48,837 nt of DNA from Halobacteriovorax sp. (GCA_024686135.1 JAIBDQ010000005.1:1-48837); one strand, 5' to 3'; shown: positions 34,555 through 42,573, counted from the first letter of the stretch. Translations and numbers: made by a program. Notes: generated by a model from the letters alone, not told the origin.

Positions 34555-35517
34555 CTACATAAGGCCCAGAATCTCCTGGGCCAAGTCCTTTTTCATAGCA
34601 TCAGATACTTCTACCAACAATCCTGGGCAGGTTACATTAACCTCTGAAATATTATTGCCTAAAATATCAAATGCTAACCAATCAGCACCTTTTTCAGATA
34701 ACTCATGACAAAGATCAAGGCAGTTCTTCTTTTGAACAGCGTTTAATTCTGTTGCATGATAAGTTGCTCCTTGAGCTATATTGGCCAAGAAACTACCTTT
34801 TGGTGGAACTTTAACAATAGTTCCAATCTCAACACTTTTATAAAAAATACTTCTGATTTCGCCATCGATAACTGTTTTATCAAATGGCTGAACGATAACG
34901 GGTCCTTTAAACTCATCTGCTCTTTTTAAAAAATGTTCTTTTAAGTCGTTATTATCCATTTTAAGCTCAATTTTTTCTACACCTATGCCTTGATATAGAT
35001 CGAGAGGTTTTAGAATCACAGAGCTTATGTTTTGGCCTCTTAAGTGGTCTATAAATTTTAAGAAGTCGTCTGCACCACTTCCAACAAAAGTTTCTAAGCT
35101 TGCTGGCTTTTCAAGTGCTGCCAATTTTTCGTTATAAAGTAATATTCCTTCAGGTTTATTAAGGACTTGAACCCCACAAGCACGGTTTAGGGATTTTAAC
35201 ATCCATAAGAATCTAAGGTAGCGCGTATCAAAAGGAGGATCTAACCTCATATGAAGAATATCTTCCTTACCTAGCTCAAGATAGATTCTTTCCTCTAAAT
35301 TAAAATATTCTAAGTAAAAACTATTAGTTACAAGATTTGAATTGAAGGAATAACAATTTAATCCGGATTTTCCTTTATTAATAAAATGAAAATCCTTTTC
35401 AAACACAAGATAAACTTCATGCCCCGCCTGTTTTAAGCTATGAGCAAAAAATAGAGTTGAATCTTTCTTTATCGTTAATTTTTCAAGGGGATCTATAAAC
35501 AGGATATGTCTTTTCAT
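34555..35517 (-). CDS. gshB: glutathione synthetase (ATP-grasp)
   Basis: A 320-residue enzyme, close to the usual 315. GshB signatures in order: HMRLDPPFDTRYL (around residue 89), VLNKPEGI then NEKLAAL, LKPLDLYQGIGVEKI (ATP-grasp lysine and glycine loop), PFDKTVIDGEIRSIF, GSFLANIAQGATYHAT and the metal-binding DILGNNISEVNVTCPG. It joins glycine to gamma-glutamylcysteine. No gshA is in the window. The ATG overlaps the stop codon of the aminopeptidase-like gene (ATGA), so expression is coupled to two envelope proteins, which is an unusual setting. A GC-rich hairpin sits in its last codons. Confidence 0.9.
   Translation of the reverse strand: MKRHILFIDPLEKLTIKKDSTLFFAHSLKQAGHEVYLVFEKDFHFINKGKSGLNCYSFNSNLVTNSFYLEYFNLEERIYLELGKEDILHMRLDPPFDTRYLRFLWMLKSLNRACGVQVLNKPEGILLYNEKLAALEKPASLETFVGSGADDFLKFIDHLRGQNISSVILKPLDLYQGIGVEKIELKMDNNDLKEHFLKRADEFKGPVIVQPFDKTVIDGEIRSIFYKSVEIGTIVKVPPKGSFLANIAQGATYHATELNAVQKKNCLDLCHELSEKGADWLAFDILGNNISEVNVTCPGLLVEVSDAMKKDLAQEILGLM
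34563..34582. terminator. GC-rich hairpin inside the 3' end of gshB, possible terminator
   Basis: GGCCCAG (34563-34569) and CTGGGCC (34576-34582), 6-nt loop. It is 10 nt after the stop of the plus-strand lipoprotein gene, and a CTTTTT run begins 5 nt beyond it on that strand. On the minus strand no T-run follows. Confidence 0.45.
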
Positions 35518-36563
35518 TTAATAAACCAGGTTTCAAAGCTCTCTTTACTTGTTGAGTTTCTATAAGCTTCATATTCCCCTTCTATATATCCAAAAAACTC
35601 CTTAAGTGAAAGTCCCTTTGAGCTTCTAAGTAGATGAATCTTATCCATACTCTTCTCATAAGTAAGAAAAGCCGCCAGAGAAGCATTATTCCACTTTCTG
35701 TTAAGCGCAAAGCAGCGCTTCTCTTCTATCCCTAGCTCAGAGCACTTTTCTTTCACAGAAGGCTTAAAAACGCTCTCTATGTATTCTTTTAATAATCTTT
35801 CTCCCTCTTCTCTACTTTTTGGCGGTGACTTTTTGTAAAGCTCCTGCAAGGCCTTTGCATGATTAACAATTTCCTGACTTAGGTCTGAGTTTCTTTGCCT
35901 TTTTTCTTTTCGATCGATGATTTGTGATTCAGTCATTTTGAAATAATCCAAAACCATTTCTTGACCAAAGTAATTCGCCAGGTTCTCATTTAAGTCAACC
36001 TCGTTCTTTGCAAAAAAGATGGTATGAAAAAGTTCGTGGAAAACAAGCTCCGCTAAGCCAATATCATCATAGTGAAAAAATGAAGAAAGGATCTTGTCCT
36101 CAAAGTTTCCAAGTGTTGAATAGGCATACACTGGTCTAATATATGTGACCATGCCGTCTTCCTCTTGGTCTTTAGCATATTCTTTCGCCGACTCTTTTTT
36201 AAAAAAACCTAGGTAGGGAAAACAACCTACAAATAAAAAGCATTCTTTTTGAGCTTCGATTTTATTAAAAGGAGAAGTAATAACGAGATAGGTAACAGCA
36301 TCACCTTCAAGCATAGTAGTCTCTGAATAGATGTCTGTACTTTTTCTCTCAAAGTACTCATAGAAGTATTTTTTATACTTCTCGATTTTTCTAATCTTAT
36401 CTTTATGCTCTTCTTTAACTTTTGGGTCTTTTAAAACATCTGCATTATCTTCACCATTCATTAGTAAAGAGAACTGCCCCACTCCCTGTTCAAAAACATA
36501 ACCAACTTTGGCGCAAGAACTTAAAAGAAAAATAGACAATAGAACAATTCTTAAAGAAACCAA
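35514..36563 (-). CDS. aminopeptidase-like lipoprotein (COG4324/PF10023 type)
   Basis: A 349-residue lipoprotein with signal ending LLSSC (Cys17). It matches the order of the putative aminopeptidase family PF10023: GYVFEQGVGQFSLL (21-34), then CFLFVGCFPYLGFF (108-121), RPVYAYSTLGNFEDKILSSF (143-162) and the zinc motif HELFH (176-180), with Glu193 in NENLANYFG as likely third ligand. Peptidase activity is predicted by family only. It is attached to the inner face of the outer membrane or exposed at the surface. The ATG overlaps the barrel gene by 13 nt and the 3' end overlaps gshB by 4 nt, a tight three-gene operon. Confidence 0.82.
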   Translation of the reverse strand: MVSLRIVLLSIFLLSSCAKVGYVFEQGVGQFSLLMNGEDNADVLKDPKVKEEHKDKIRKIEKYKKYFYEYFERKSTDIYSETTMLEGDAVTYLVITSPFNKIEAQKECFLFVGCFPYLGFFKKESAKEYAKDQEEDGMVTYIRPVYAYSTLGNFEDKILSSFFHYDDIGLAELVFHELFHTIFFAKNEVDLNENLANYFGQEMVLDYFKMTESQIIDRKEKRQRNSDLSQEIVNHAKALQELYKKSPPKSREEGERLLKEYIESVFKPSVKEKCSELGIEEKRCFALNRKWNNASLAAFLTYEKSMDKIHLLRSSKGLSLKEFFGYIEGEYEAYRNSTSKESFETWFIK

Positions 36564-37168
36564 GACAACCCAACTGTATATTTTAGATCATCGGTCGCCT
36601 GATCAAACTCAAAGGCCGGAAAGATGGTTCTTACTGAGCTTTTGATAGCAAATCTTTTCGTCAGAAAGAACTGAAGAGAAAAGGAGGCCATAACTGAGTC
36701 ATACGTATTCTTAGACTCTCCATCTTGAATTGAACCAGCGGCGCCGTTACTGCTGTCTGCAAAATTGATAAAGGTCTTATCCTCAACAACTTGTCTGGCG
36801 TAACCAATACTAATAGCTGGTCTTAAGCGAGCTTTTCTCGGAGCTAAGGATTGCTTTATTCCAACCCCATACATTTTCGAATCAACAACAGTTCTCACAC
36901 CTGTAATAGAAATCGTACTATTTTCAATTTCAATATTATTAACTTCGTTAATAATTTGTTCGGATTGAGAAAAACTAAACTCTAAGGCGGTTAGTGTAAA
37001 AAAATAAACTGCTGCGGATGCTGAATAAGTTGTTTCGGTTTGCTTGTTTTCTTTATTTGTTCCGTACAACCTTTTTGAATAACCGTAGTCCACCCCCATT
37101 TCCATGAGAGCAAAGGAGTTTGTACTAAAGAACAAAGTTGTAATGATTAAAATTAATTTTTTGGACAT
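36551..37168 (-). CDS. small outer-membrane beta-barrel protein
   Basis: A 205-residue protein with a signal peptide (1-20, NSFA-L cleavage). The mature chain is a series of alternating amphipathic strands (for example AAVYFFTLTALEFSFS, YGVGIKQSL, SVMASFSLQFF) with polar loops, ending in a C-terminal aromatic/hydrophobic strand VGLSWFL. It fits an eight-stranded OmpW/OmpA-like barrel; no exact family assigned. GAGGAGG lies 7 nt before the ATG. It is first gene of the operon with the aminopeptidase-like lipoprotein and gshB. Confidence 0.75.
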   Translation of the reverse strand: MSKKLILIITTLFFSTNSFALMEMGVDYGYSKRLYGTNKENKQTETTYSASAAVYFFTLTALEFSFSQSEQIINEVNNIEIENSTISITGVRTVVDSKMYGVGIKQSLAPRKARLRPAISIGYARQVVEDKTFINFADSSNGAAGSIQDGESKNTYDSVMASFSLQFFLTKRFAIKSSVRTIFPAFEFDQATDDLKYTVGLSWFL

Positions 37169-37243
37169 AGTTCGCCCTCCTCACCTAATTTTATCAAGTT
37201 TTAGAGGGCAGTTTTACGTCTAGGCAGTTTTAGCCATACTTAA

Positions 37244-38704
37244 CTATTTAGAAGTTGGATATCTCCGACCGTGTACCTCAAGTAAATCACCTTGGCACGA
37301 CAGCGCTGTAGCCGATGTAACTTTCACATCAACCCAATTCCACTGAAGATCTTGCTCATCGCTTGAAGGAAGAAAGTGAACAATTCGATTACAGTTTGTA
37401 CGACCACGCCATTTCTTTACGCCGCCCATGTTTCCATAACCTTCCACAAGAATACGATATTGATTACCAACTAACTTCTCACGAATCTTTGCTTGAATTC
37501 CTAGTTGATACTTTTGAATCTCTCTTAAACGCTCACCACGAATATCGTCCGTCAGTAAGTCTTCCATTTTTGAAGCTCTCGTATTATTCCTCATAGAATA
37601 AGCGTATGAGTAAATAAAATCATACTGGGCCTTATCTAATAGGTCTAAGGTCATTCTATGTTCTTCATCCGTCTCGTTTACAAAGCCCGCGATGATATCT
37701 GTTGATAGAACGATGTTTGGATTTGATTTTCTAAGCTTTTCTAAAAGTCCCAAGTAATGCTCAATTGTGTATTCCCTATGCATTCTCTTCAAAACTCCAT
37801 CTGAACCTGATTGAACCGGAAGGTGGAGATGATTTGATAACTTTTTTGAAGTTCCATGAACTGCAATAAGTTCATCACTAACATCATAGGGGTGGGAAGT
37901 TGTATAACGAATCAACTGAAGACCATTGATCTCCTCTAGTCCCATGATTAACTCTGAAAGAGTTTCACCATTATCATGACCATAGCTATTAACATTTTGA
38001 CCAAGGAGGGTGACTTCTTGAATGCCTTGATACTCTACTAACTTACGAACATCTTCAATAACTTCAGCTTTCTTCCTACTTCTCTCTTTTCCTCGAGTAT
38101 ATGGAACAATACAGTAGGTACAATATTTATTGCATCCTTTGATTATATTTACGAAGGCCTGAGGTGAACCATGAGTGATCTTAGTTTCAATACTAAAGTT
38201 CTCACTTCTATCCCAAGAATTGATTGTGAATTTGTTATCACCTGAATAAGTTCTAAAAACCATGTCATTGATCTGATCAATAACATCAGTTCCAAAAGCA
38301 AAATCTAAATGCTTATATTTTTTAACTAATTCTTTCCCTTCAGTTTGAGCAACACAACCACCAATCCCAACAACTAGGTCTTCTTTCTTTTTCTTGGCAT
38401 GTTTCATTTCACCAAGTTGTGAATAAAATTTATTGTTAGAAAGGTCTCGGATGGCACAAGTGTTAAAGAGAACCATATCGGCATCATCAACTTTATCAGT
38501 TCTTGTAAAATTCAGATCTGTTAGGTGAGATAAAATTCTTTCAGAATCATGATAGTTCATCTGGCAGCCAAAAGTTTTCATCCAAACTTTTCTCGGTGGA
38601 AACTCAAGGTCTCCCATTCTGACCGTTTTTTGTCCGGTATTAGGATTAACTGTGATCTGCTCTTTTGGTACTTCTGGGTTTCTAACCCCAAGGCCTGTGG
38701 ACAT
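37244..38704 (-). CDS. miaB: tRNA-2-methylthio-N6-dimethylallyladenosine synthase MiaB
   Basis: A 486-residue radical-SAM methylthiotransferase. The N-terminal UPF0004 domain has Cys47 (FGCQMN), Cys83 (NTCAIRD) and Cys117 (GGCVAQ) for the auxiliary cluster. The radical-SAM cluster is Cys191, Cys195 and Cys198 (CNKYCTYC) followed by IVPYTRGKERSR. A C-terminal TRAM domain covers about 405-480. It adds the 2-methylthio group to i6A37 in tRNAs reading UNN codons. An N-terminal extension of about 35 residues, rich in polar residues, precedes the usual start. GGGAG lies 6 nt before the ATG. Confidence 0.96.
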   Translation of the reverse strand: MSTGLGVRNPEVPKEQITVNPNTGQKTVRMGDLEFPPRKVWMKTFGCQMNYHDSERILSHLTDLNFTRTDKVDDADMVLFNTCAIRDLSNNKFYSQLGEMKHAKKKKEDLVVGIGGCVAQTEGKELVKKYKHLDFAFGTDVIDQINDMVFRTYSGDNKFTINSWDRSENFSIETKITHGSPQAFVNIIKGCNKYCTYCIVPYTRGKERSRKKAEVIEDVRKLVEYQGIQEVTLLGQNVNSYGHDNGETLSELIMGLEEINGLQLIRYTTSHPYDVSDELIAVHGTSKKLSNHLHLPVQSGSDGVLKRMHREYTIEHYLGLLEKLRKSNPNIVLSTDIIAGFVNETDEEHRMTLDLLDKAQYDFIYSYAYSMRNNTRASKMEDLLTDDIRGERLREIQKYQLGIQAKIREKLVGNQYRILVEGYGNMGGVKKWRGRTNCNRIVHFLPSSDEQDLQWNWVDVKVTSATALSCQGDLLEVHGRRYPTSK

Positions 38705-39007
38705 AATTGACTCCCATCGGTTCAGCTTTTAAATCTGGCGATGCATTGATTAAAGGTGTCATAACCTACCAATATGATTAGGTACTGTAAATAAGCCTCT
38801 CAGCTGATTTTTTGATTGGGCCTGCTAGATAGCCTATGTGAAATTAAATCTGGGAATCTTCCAAATCTTCGAAAATGCGAAGGGCCATTTGAAAATATGG
38901 GCTAAGTTATTGTTTTGTTGGGGAAATTTGGGCTCACTGGTCCTCCCATTCTGTTAGCGTCCGCTCTTGGCTCCTGCCGCCGCGGACATGCCGTCCCTCC
39001 TGGACAT
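38705..39007. other. 303-nt intergenic region with hairpins and a GC-rich block
   Basis: Upstream of miaB. It contains the hairpin CTTCG (38867-38871)/CGAAG (38878-38882) and a GC-rich block from 38935, in which GTCCGC (38959-38964) pairs with GCGGAC (38982-38987). A later GTCC/GGAC pair lies at 38993-39005. The block resembles the element at 10286-10323. On the plus strand all this precedes a terminator hairpin, so a plus-strand small RNA is possible; no convincing ORF is present. Confidence 0.4.
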
Positions 39008-39036
39008 AAAAAAAGGCTCCGTGAGGAGCCTTTTTG
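39008..39036. terminator. bidirectional Rho-independent terminator, mainly of the histone-like gene
   Basis: AAAAAGGCTCC, GTGA loop, GGAGCCTTTTT; the T-run is longer on the minus strand. It lies 30 nt after the stop of the histone-like gene and shares its stem core with the terminators at 9228 and 17071. Confidence 0.92.
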
Positions 39037-39065
39037 GAGAAAAATTTTTAAGACTTAAAAAAAGA

Positions 39066-39431
39066 CTACTTCTTTCTCTTTGGAGCAGCTTTCTTCTTAG
39101 CTGGTTTCCTCTTAGCGGCTTTTTTCTTAGTAGCCTTTTTCTTAGTAGCTTTTTTCTTTGCTTTTTTCTTAGTAGCTTTTTTCTTTGCTACTTTTTTCTT
39201 TGCTTTCTTCTTAGTGGCTTTTTTCTTAGTAGCCTTTTTCTTAGTGGCTTTCTTCTTAGCCTTCTTCTTAGCTACTTTCTTCTTAGCCTTCTTCTTCGTC
39301 TTCTTCTTAGCTACTTTTTTCTTTGCTTTCTTCTTAGTAGCTTTCTTCTTTGTTTTCTTCTTAGCTACTTTTTTCTTAGTAGCTTTCTTTTTTGTGGCTT
39401 TCTTTTTAGTAGCCTTCTTCTTGGTTGCCAT
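39066..39431 (-). CDS. lysine/alanine-rich histone H1-like nucleoid protein
   Basis: A 121-residue protein from the ATG at 39431, fixed by AGGAGG 6 nt upstream; the open frame begins 7 codons earlier. It is built almost only of Lys, Ala and Thr in tandem units such as ATKKK, AKKK and VAKKK, ending KRKPAKKKAAPKRKK. Only M, A, T, K, V, R and P occur, with no acidic residue, so it is extremely basic and probably disordered. It resembles the C-terminal tail of histone H1 and bacterial HctA/AlgP-like proteins that coat DNA. The DNA is correspondingly repetitive (TTCTTAGTAGC-type units), which makes length variation by slippage likely. No globular domain is present. Confidence 0.88.
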   Translation of the reverse strand: MATKKKATKKKATKKKATKKKVAKKKTKKKATKKKAKKKVAKKKTKKKAKKKVAKKKAKKKATKKKATKKKATKKKAKKKVAKKKATKKKAKKKATKKKATKKKAAKRKPAKKKAAPKRKK

Positions 39432-39463
39432 TGACATCCTCCTGGTTTTCAATACTTAATTTT

Positions 39464-39492
39464 AGGATAAACACAAATTCTACTTAACGCAA
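39464..39492 (-). promoter_or_regulatory. putative promoter of the histone-like gene
   Basis: Minus-strand TTGCGT (39487-39492), 17-nt spacer, TATCCT (39464-39469). The start codon is 32 nt downstream of the -10, leaving room for a short leader with the AGGAGG site. Confidence 0.45.
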
Positions 39493-39572
39493 ATAAAAAA
39501 AGGGCGTTTTTCGAGTCCGTTTTTATCAAATTTTTCTCCTTCAACCTTTTTTAAAAATATTTAGAGTTAAAT

Positions 39573-39654
39573 TTTAGCGCTAAATCTTCCGAAGACCCTA
39601 CTACATAGAGCGTTCAGCGTTTTTAGCTAATCATTAACAAGTGCACTTGCACTT
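39573..39654. promoter_or_regulatory. cluster of palindromes upstream of the histone-like gene
   Basis: The intergenic region 39453-39777 (325 nt, very AT-rich, no ORF seen) holds TTTAGCGCTAAA (39573-39584), the adjoining odd-centred TCTTC-C-GAAGA (39585-39595), and CAAGTGCACTTG (39638-39649). The last overlaps a second inverted pair AAGTGCA-CT-TGCACTT (39639-39654). These look like protein-binding sites lying upstream of the promoter at 39464-39492. Confidence 0.4.
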
Positions 39655-39777
39655 AAAAACAGCATAAAATTCGCGTCCTATTTTTTCGTTCATCGGTTTT
39701 TTTTAAGGAAAAAATTACTTTTTTAAGGGAAAAATATGAATAAAAGCAAAAAATGTTGGCAGTTTTTTGACTTAAAA

Positions 39778-42147
39778 CTAGCTTTCGAAGTCGAATTTTA
39801 ATTCTTTTTCTTCTTCTTTTCCTTCATCTAGACCAACAATCACTTTTCCACCACCCACTAATTTACCAAAAAGGACTTCATTTGATAGTGGTCTTTTAAT
39901 TTTATTGTCGATTAAGCGAGCGATAGGCCTTGCACCCATCTTAGGATCGTAACCTTTCTTTGCAATCCAAACCTTGGCTTCATCTGTAATAATCAGCTCA
40001 ACATTCTTTGATGCAAGTTTAGTTTCTAGTTCAATAATAAATTTATCAGCAACTTTAATTATAAGTTCTTCTGTTAGAGAATTAAATTGAACAATTCCAT
40101 CTAATCTATTTCTAAACTCTGGAGCGAAAAAATTCTTTAAGGCTTTATCTCTCTTTGACTCTCGAGAGCCCGTCGTAGAGGCTAGTCCAATGCTTCCAGC
40201 TTCGTAATCTTTTGCACCGGCATTGGTCGTCATAATTATAATTGTGTTTTTAAAATCTGTTGTTCTTCCATGTGAATCTGTTAAGGCACCGTGATCCATA
40301 ACTTGAAGTAGTACATTATAAATATCTGGATGTGCTTTTTCGATTTCATCTAAAAGTAAAACACAGTGTGGATTCTTTTTTACTGAGTCAGTTAGAAGTC
40401 CACCGCGATCGTGTCCAACATAACCTGGAGGCGCTCCAATTAATTTTGCTACTGAGTGTTTCTCCATATATTCAGACATATCAAATCTTTCCAAATGACA
40501 TCCCAGTTCCCGAGATAGCTGCCTCGCTAGTTCTGTTTTCCCCACTCCAGTCGGGCCAGCGAATAAAAACGAGCCAGTAGGCTTCCCTTCATTACCTAAT
40601 CCGGAACGAGAGAGAAGAATTGCATCTGAAACTTGCTCAACTGCTTTATCTTGTCCAAAAATCAATAACTTAAGGTTATCTTTAAGCTTTTTGAGCTTAT
40701 CTTTTTCTTCAGCAGCGACCGATAACCTAGGAACCTTAGCAATTTTTGCCACAATCTCTTCAATATCTTTCTTCGTGATATTAGTTCTTCTCTTATTTGC
40801 AGGCATCAACTGAATGGAAGCTCCTGCCTCATCAATAATATCAATAGATTTATCTGGGTTCTTTCGATCCGTTATGTATCTTTCGCTAAGGTTTACCGCT
40901 AGTTTTAGAACTGGATTAGAGTATTTAACTCTATGATGTTCTTCAAACTTAGTTTTTAGGCCTTGGAGAATCTTATATGTATCTTCCCAGCTAGGTTCCT
41001 CAATATCTATTTTCTGAAACCTTCTATTAAATGCGGGGTCTTTTTCTACAAATTTTCTAAATTCATCATGAGTCGTTGATCCCATAACTCTAATTCGCCC
41101 AGAACTTAGCCAAGGCTTTAGCAGGTTCGAAGCATCTAAACTTCCACCAGCGGTTGCTCCGGCTCCCATGACTGTATGAAATTCATCAATAAATAAAATA
41201 TTATCTTTTCCGGCTTCTTTTTCTTCAGCAAGCTCTTTTAAAACATTTTTTAGTCTTTCCTCAAAATCACCTCTAAATTTTGCACCAGCAAGTAAAGATG
41301 CCATATCAAGGCTATATATTGTCGTATCTAATAAGACTTCTGGTACTTGCTCTTTAACAACAGCAAAAGCAAGCCCTTCTGCGAGAGCAGTTTTTCCCAC
41401 TCCAGCTTCACCCACAAGCAATGGATTATTTTTTCGGCGACGACAAAGAATCTCTACGACTCTTTTAATTTCCTCTTCTCTTCCGATCAGTGGATCAATT
41501 TTATTATTTTCCGCGAGCTCATTTAAGTTAAGGGCATACTTATCAAGAGCCTTATTCCTTTTTGGTCTGGACGATGAGCCTTCATGGTAATCATCTTCGC
41601 CGTCGTGCTCTACGATATCACTTGGCTCCACCTGCGTGACTGCTTTATCTAGTCCGTGTGAAATTATTCTAACTACGTCGAATCTTTGAATACCTGCCTT
41701 TTGAAGTAGATATAGAGCAAACGATTCTTCTTCTTGAAACATGGCCACAAGTAAATTAATTCCGCGTATATCTTTCTTTCCAGAAGATTGCACATGTATA
41801 GCAGCTCTTTGAATCACTCTTTGAAGGGTTAATGAAATTTCTGGTTGATAAGAAATTCCAGAGTCCGCAGCCAGTTTTCTAAGTTCATCATCAACAAACT
41901 GCTTTCTACTAAGGGTTTCAATTTGCTCTTGAGATAGAACTGAGAAATTATCTGCATTATTTAAAAAATCTCTTAGCTCTTCCTTGATTACTTCTGGGTC
42001 CCCGCCACAACTTTGAATAATCTCTAAAACTTGTTCGTCATCCATCATAGCAAAGAGAATCGACTCAAGAGTCAGGTACTCATGACGTCTTTCGTTCGCC
42101 ATCTTAATTGCTGAATTGATAATGAGCTCAAGCTTTTTTGACATCAT
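39778..42147 (-). CDS. clpA: ATP-dependent Clp protease ATP-binding subunit ClpA
   Basis: A 789-residue two-ring AAA+ unfoldase. The N-terminal ClpS/substrate-binding repeats cover 1 to about 150. A Gly/Asp linker precedes D1 with Walker A GEAGVGKT (246-253) and Walker B ILFIDEF (about 317-323). D2 has Walker A GPTGVGKT (531-538). The ClpP-docking loop contains IGL (GSIGLAS), and there is no ClpB-type middle domain, which separates it from ClpB. It works with ClpP (encoded at 15.5 kb) and the adaptor ClpS, whose gene ends 9 nt upstream. AGGA about 8 nt before the ATG pair; start could be the second ATG. Confidence 0.96.
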   Translation of the reverse strand: MMSKKLELIINSAIKMANERRHEYLTLESILFAMMDDEQVLEIIQSCGGDPEVIKEELRDFLNNADNFSVLSQEQIETLSRKQFVDDELRKLAADSGISYQPEISLTLQRVIQRAAIHVQSSGKKDIRGINLLVAMFQEEESFALYLLQKAGIQRFDVVRIISHGLDKAVTQVEPSDIVEHDGEDDYHEGSSSRPKRNKALDKYALNLNELAENNKIDPLIGREEEIKRVVEILCRRRKNNPLLVGEAGVGKTALAEGLAFAVVKEQVPEVLLDTTIYSLDMASLLAGAKFRGDFEERLKNVLKELAEEKEAGKDNILFIDEFHTVMGAGATAGGSLDASNLLKPWLSSGRIRVMGSTTHDEFRKFVEKDPAFNRRFQKIDIEEPSWEDTYKILQGLKTKFEEHHRVKYSNPVLKLAVNLSERYITDRKNPDKSIDIIDEAGASIQLMPANKRRTNITKKDIEEIVAKIAKVPRLSVAAEEKDKLKKLKDNLKLLIFGQDKAVEQVSDAILLSRSGLGNEGKPTGSFLFAGPTGVGKTELARQLSRELGCHLERFDMSEYMEKHSVAKLIGAPPGYVGHDRGGLLTDSVKKNPHCVLLLDEIEKAHPDIYNVLLQVMDHGALTDSHGRTTDFKNTIIIMTTNAGAKDYEAGSIGLASTTGSRESKRDKALKNFFAPEFRNRLDGIVQFNSLTEELIIKVADKFIIELETKLASKNVELIITDEAKVWIAKKGYDPKMGARPIARLIDNKIKRPLSNEVLFGKLVGGGKVIVGLDEGKEEEKELKFDFES

Positions 42148-42156
42148 CTCTATTTC

Positions 42157-42516
42157 CTATTCTGGTTCCACCGTACAAAGTAGTGGGTGATCTTCTTCCT
42201 TTGCTAAATCAGAAACCTTTTGGGCCTTCGTTTCAGCAATCTCATATGTATAGACTCCACAGACTCCCTGCCCTTCCTTATGCACCTTGAGCATAATAGC
42301 AGTGGCATCTTCTGTAGATTTACCAAATATGCTCTGAAGGACATAAATAACGAACTCCATAGTCGTATAGTCATCATTATGAAGAAGGACCTTATAAAGA
42401 GAGGGTTTCTTAACTTTCTTTTTGACCACAGTGGCAACGCCGCTATCTCCGTCAACATCCTCTTCATTACTAAAGATGGGATTGAAATCAATGTAGTCAA
42501 GGTCTGTAATTTCCAT
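42157..42516 (-). CDS. clpS: ATP-dependent Clp protease adaptor ClpS
   Basis: A 119-residue adaptor. The core (residues 34-115) has the ClpS pattern [20 protein letters not shown], with the N-degron pocket residues Asn/Asp in HNDD and the His of KVHKEGQG, and ends [20 protein letters not shown]. It delivers N-end-rule substrates to ClpA. An acidic 30-residue N-terminal extension is expected to be flexible and to enter the ClpA pore. It forms an operon with clpA. A -10-like GATAAT lies 5 nt before the ATG. Confidence 0.95.
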   Translation of the reverse strand: MEITDLDYIDFNPIFSNEEDVDGDSGVATVVKKKVKKPSLYKVLLHNDDYTTMEFVIYVLQSIFGKSTEDATAIMLKVHKEGQGVCGVYTYEIAETKAQKVSDLAKEEDHPLLCTVEPE

Positions 42517-42521
42517 AACCT

Positions 42522-42550
42522 ATTATCTCAATTCAACAACTCTCAAGCAA
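42522..42550 (-). promoter_or_regulatory. putative clpS-clpA promoter, leaderless geometry
   Basis: Minus-strand TTGCTT (42545-42550), 17-nt spacer, GATAAT (42522-42527); the ATG at 42516 is only 5 nt further. If used, transcription would start at the start codon. Confidence 0.4.
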
Positions 42551-42573
42551 GATGGACACATGTTCACTTGCCA

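Noticed and set aside
39066-39431. Short tandem units that superficially look like a CRISPR or satellite array
   Set aside because: The units are irregular 9-15 nt codon repeats within one reading frame, with no spacer sequences and no cas genes nearby.
38967-39434. Plus-strand open frame of Leu/Phe/Ser-rich sequence that looks like a membrane protein
   Set aside because: It is the antisense of the lysine-rich repeat gene; AAG/AAA codons read backwards give Leu and Phe. It lacks a ribosome binding site, and the minus-strand gene has a promoter, AGGAGG and terminator.
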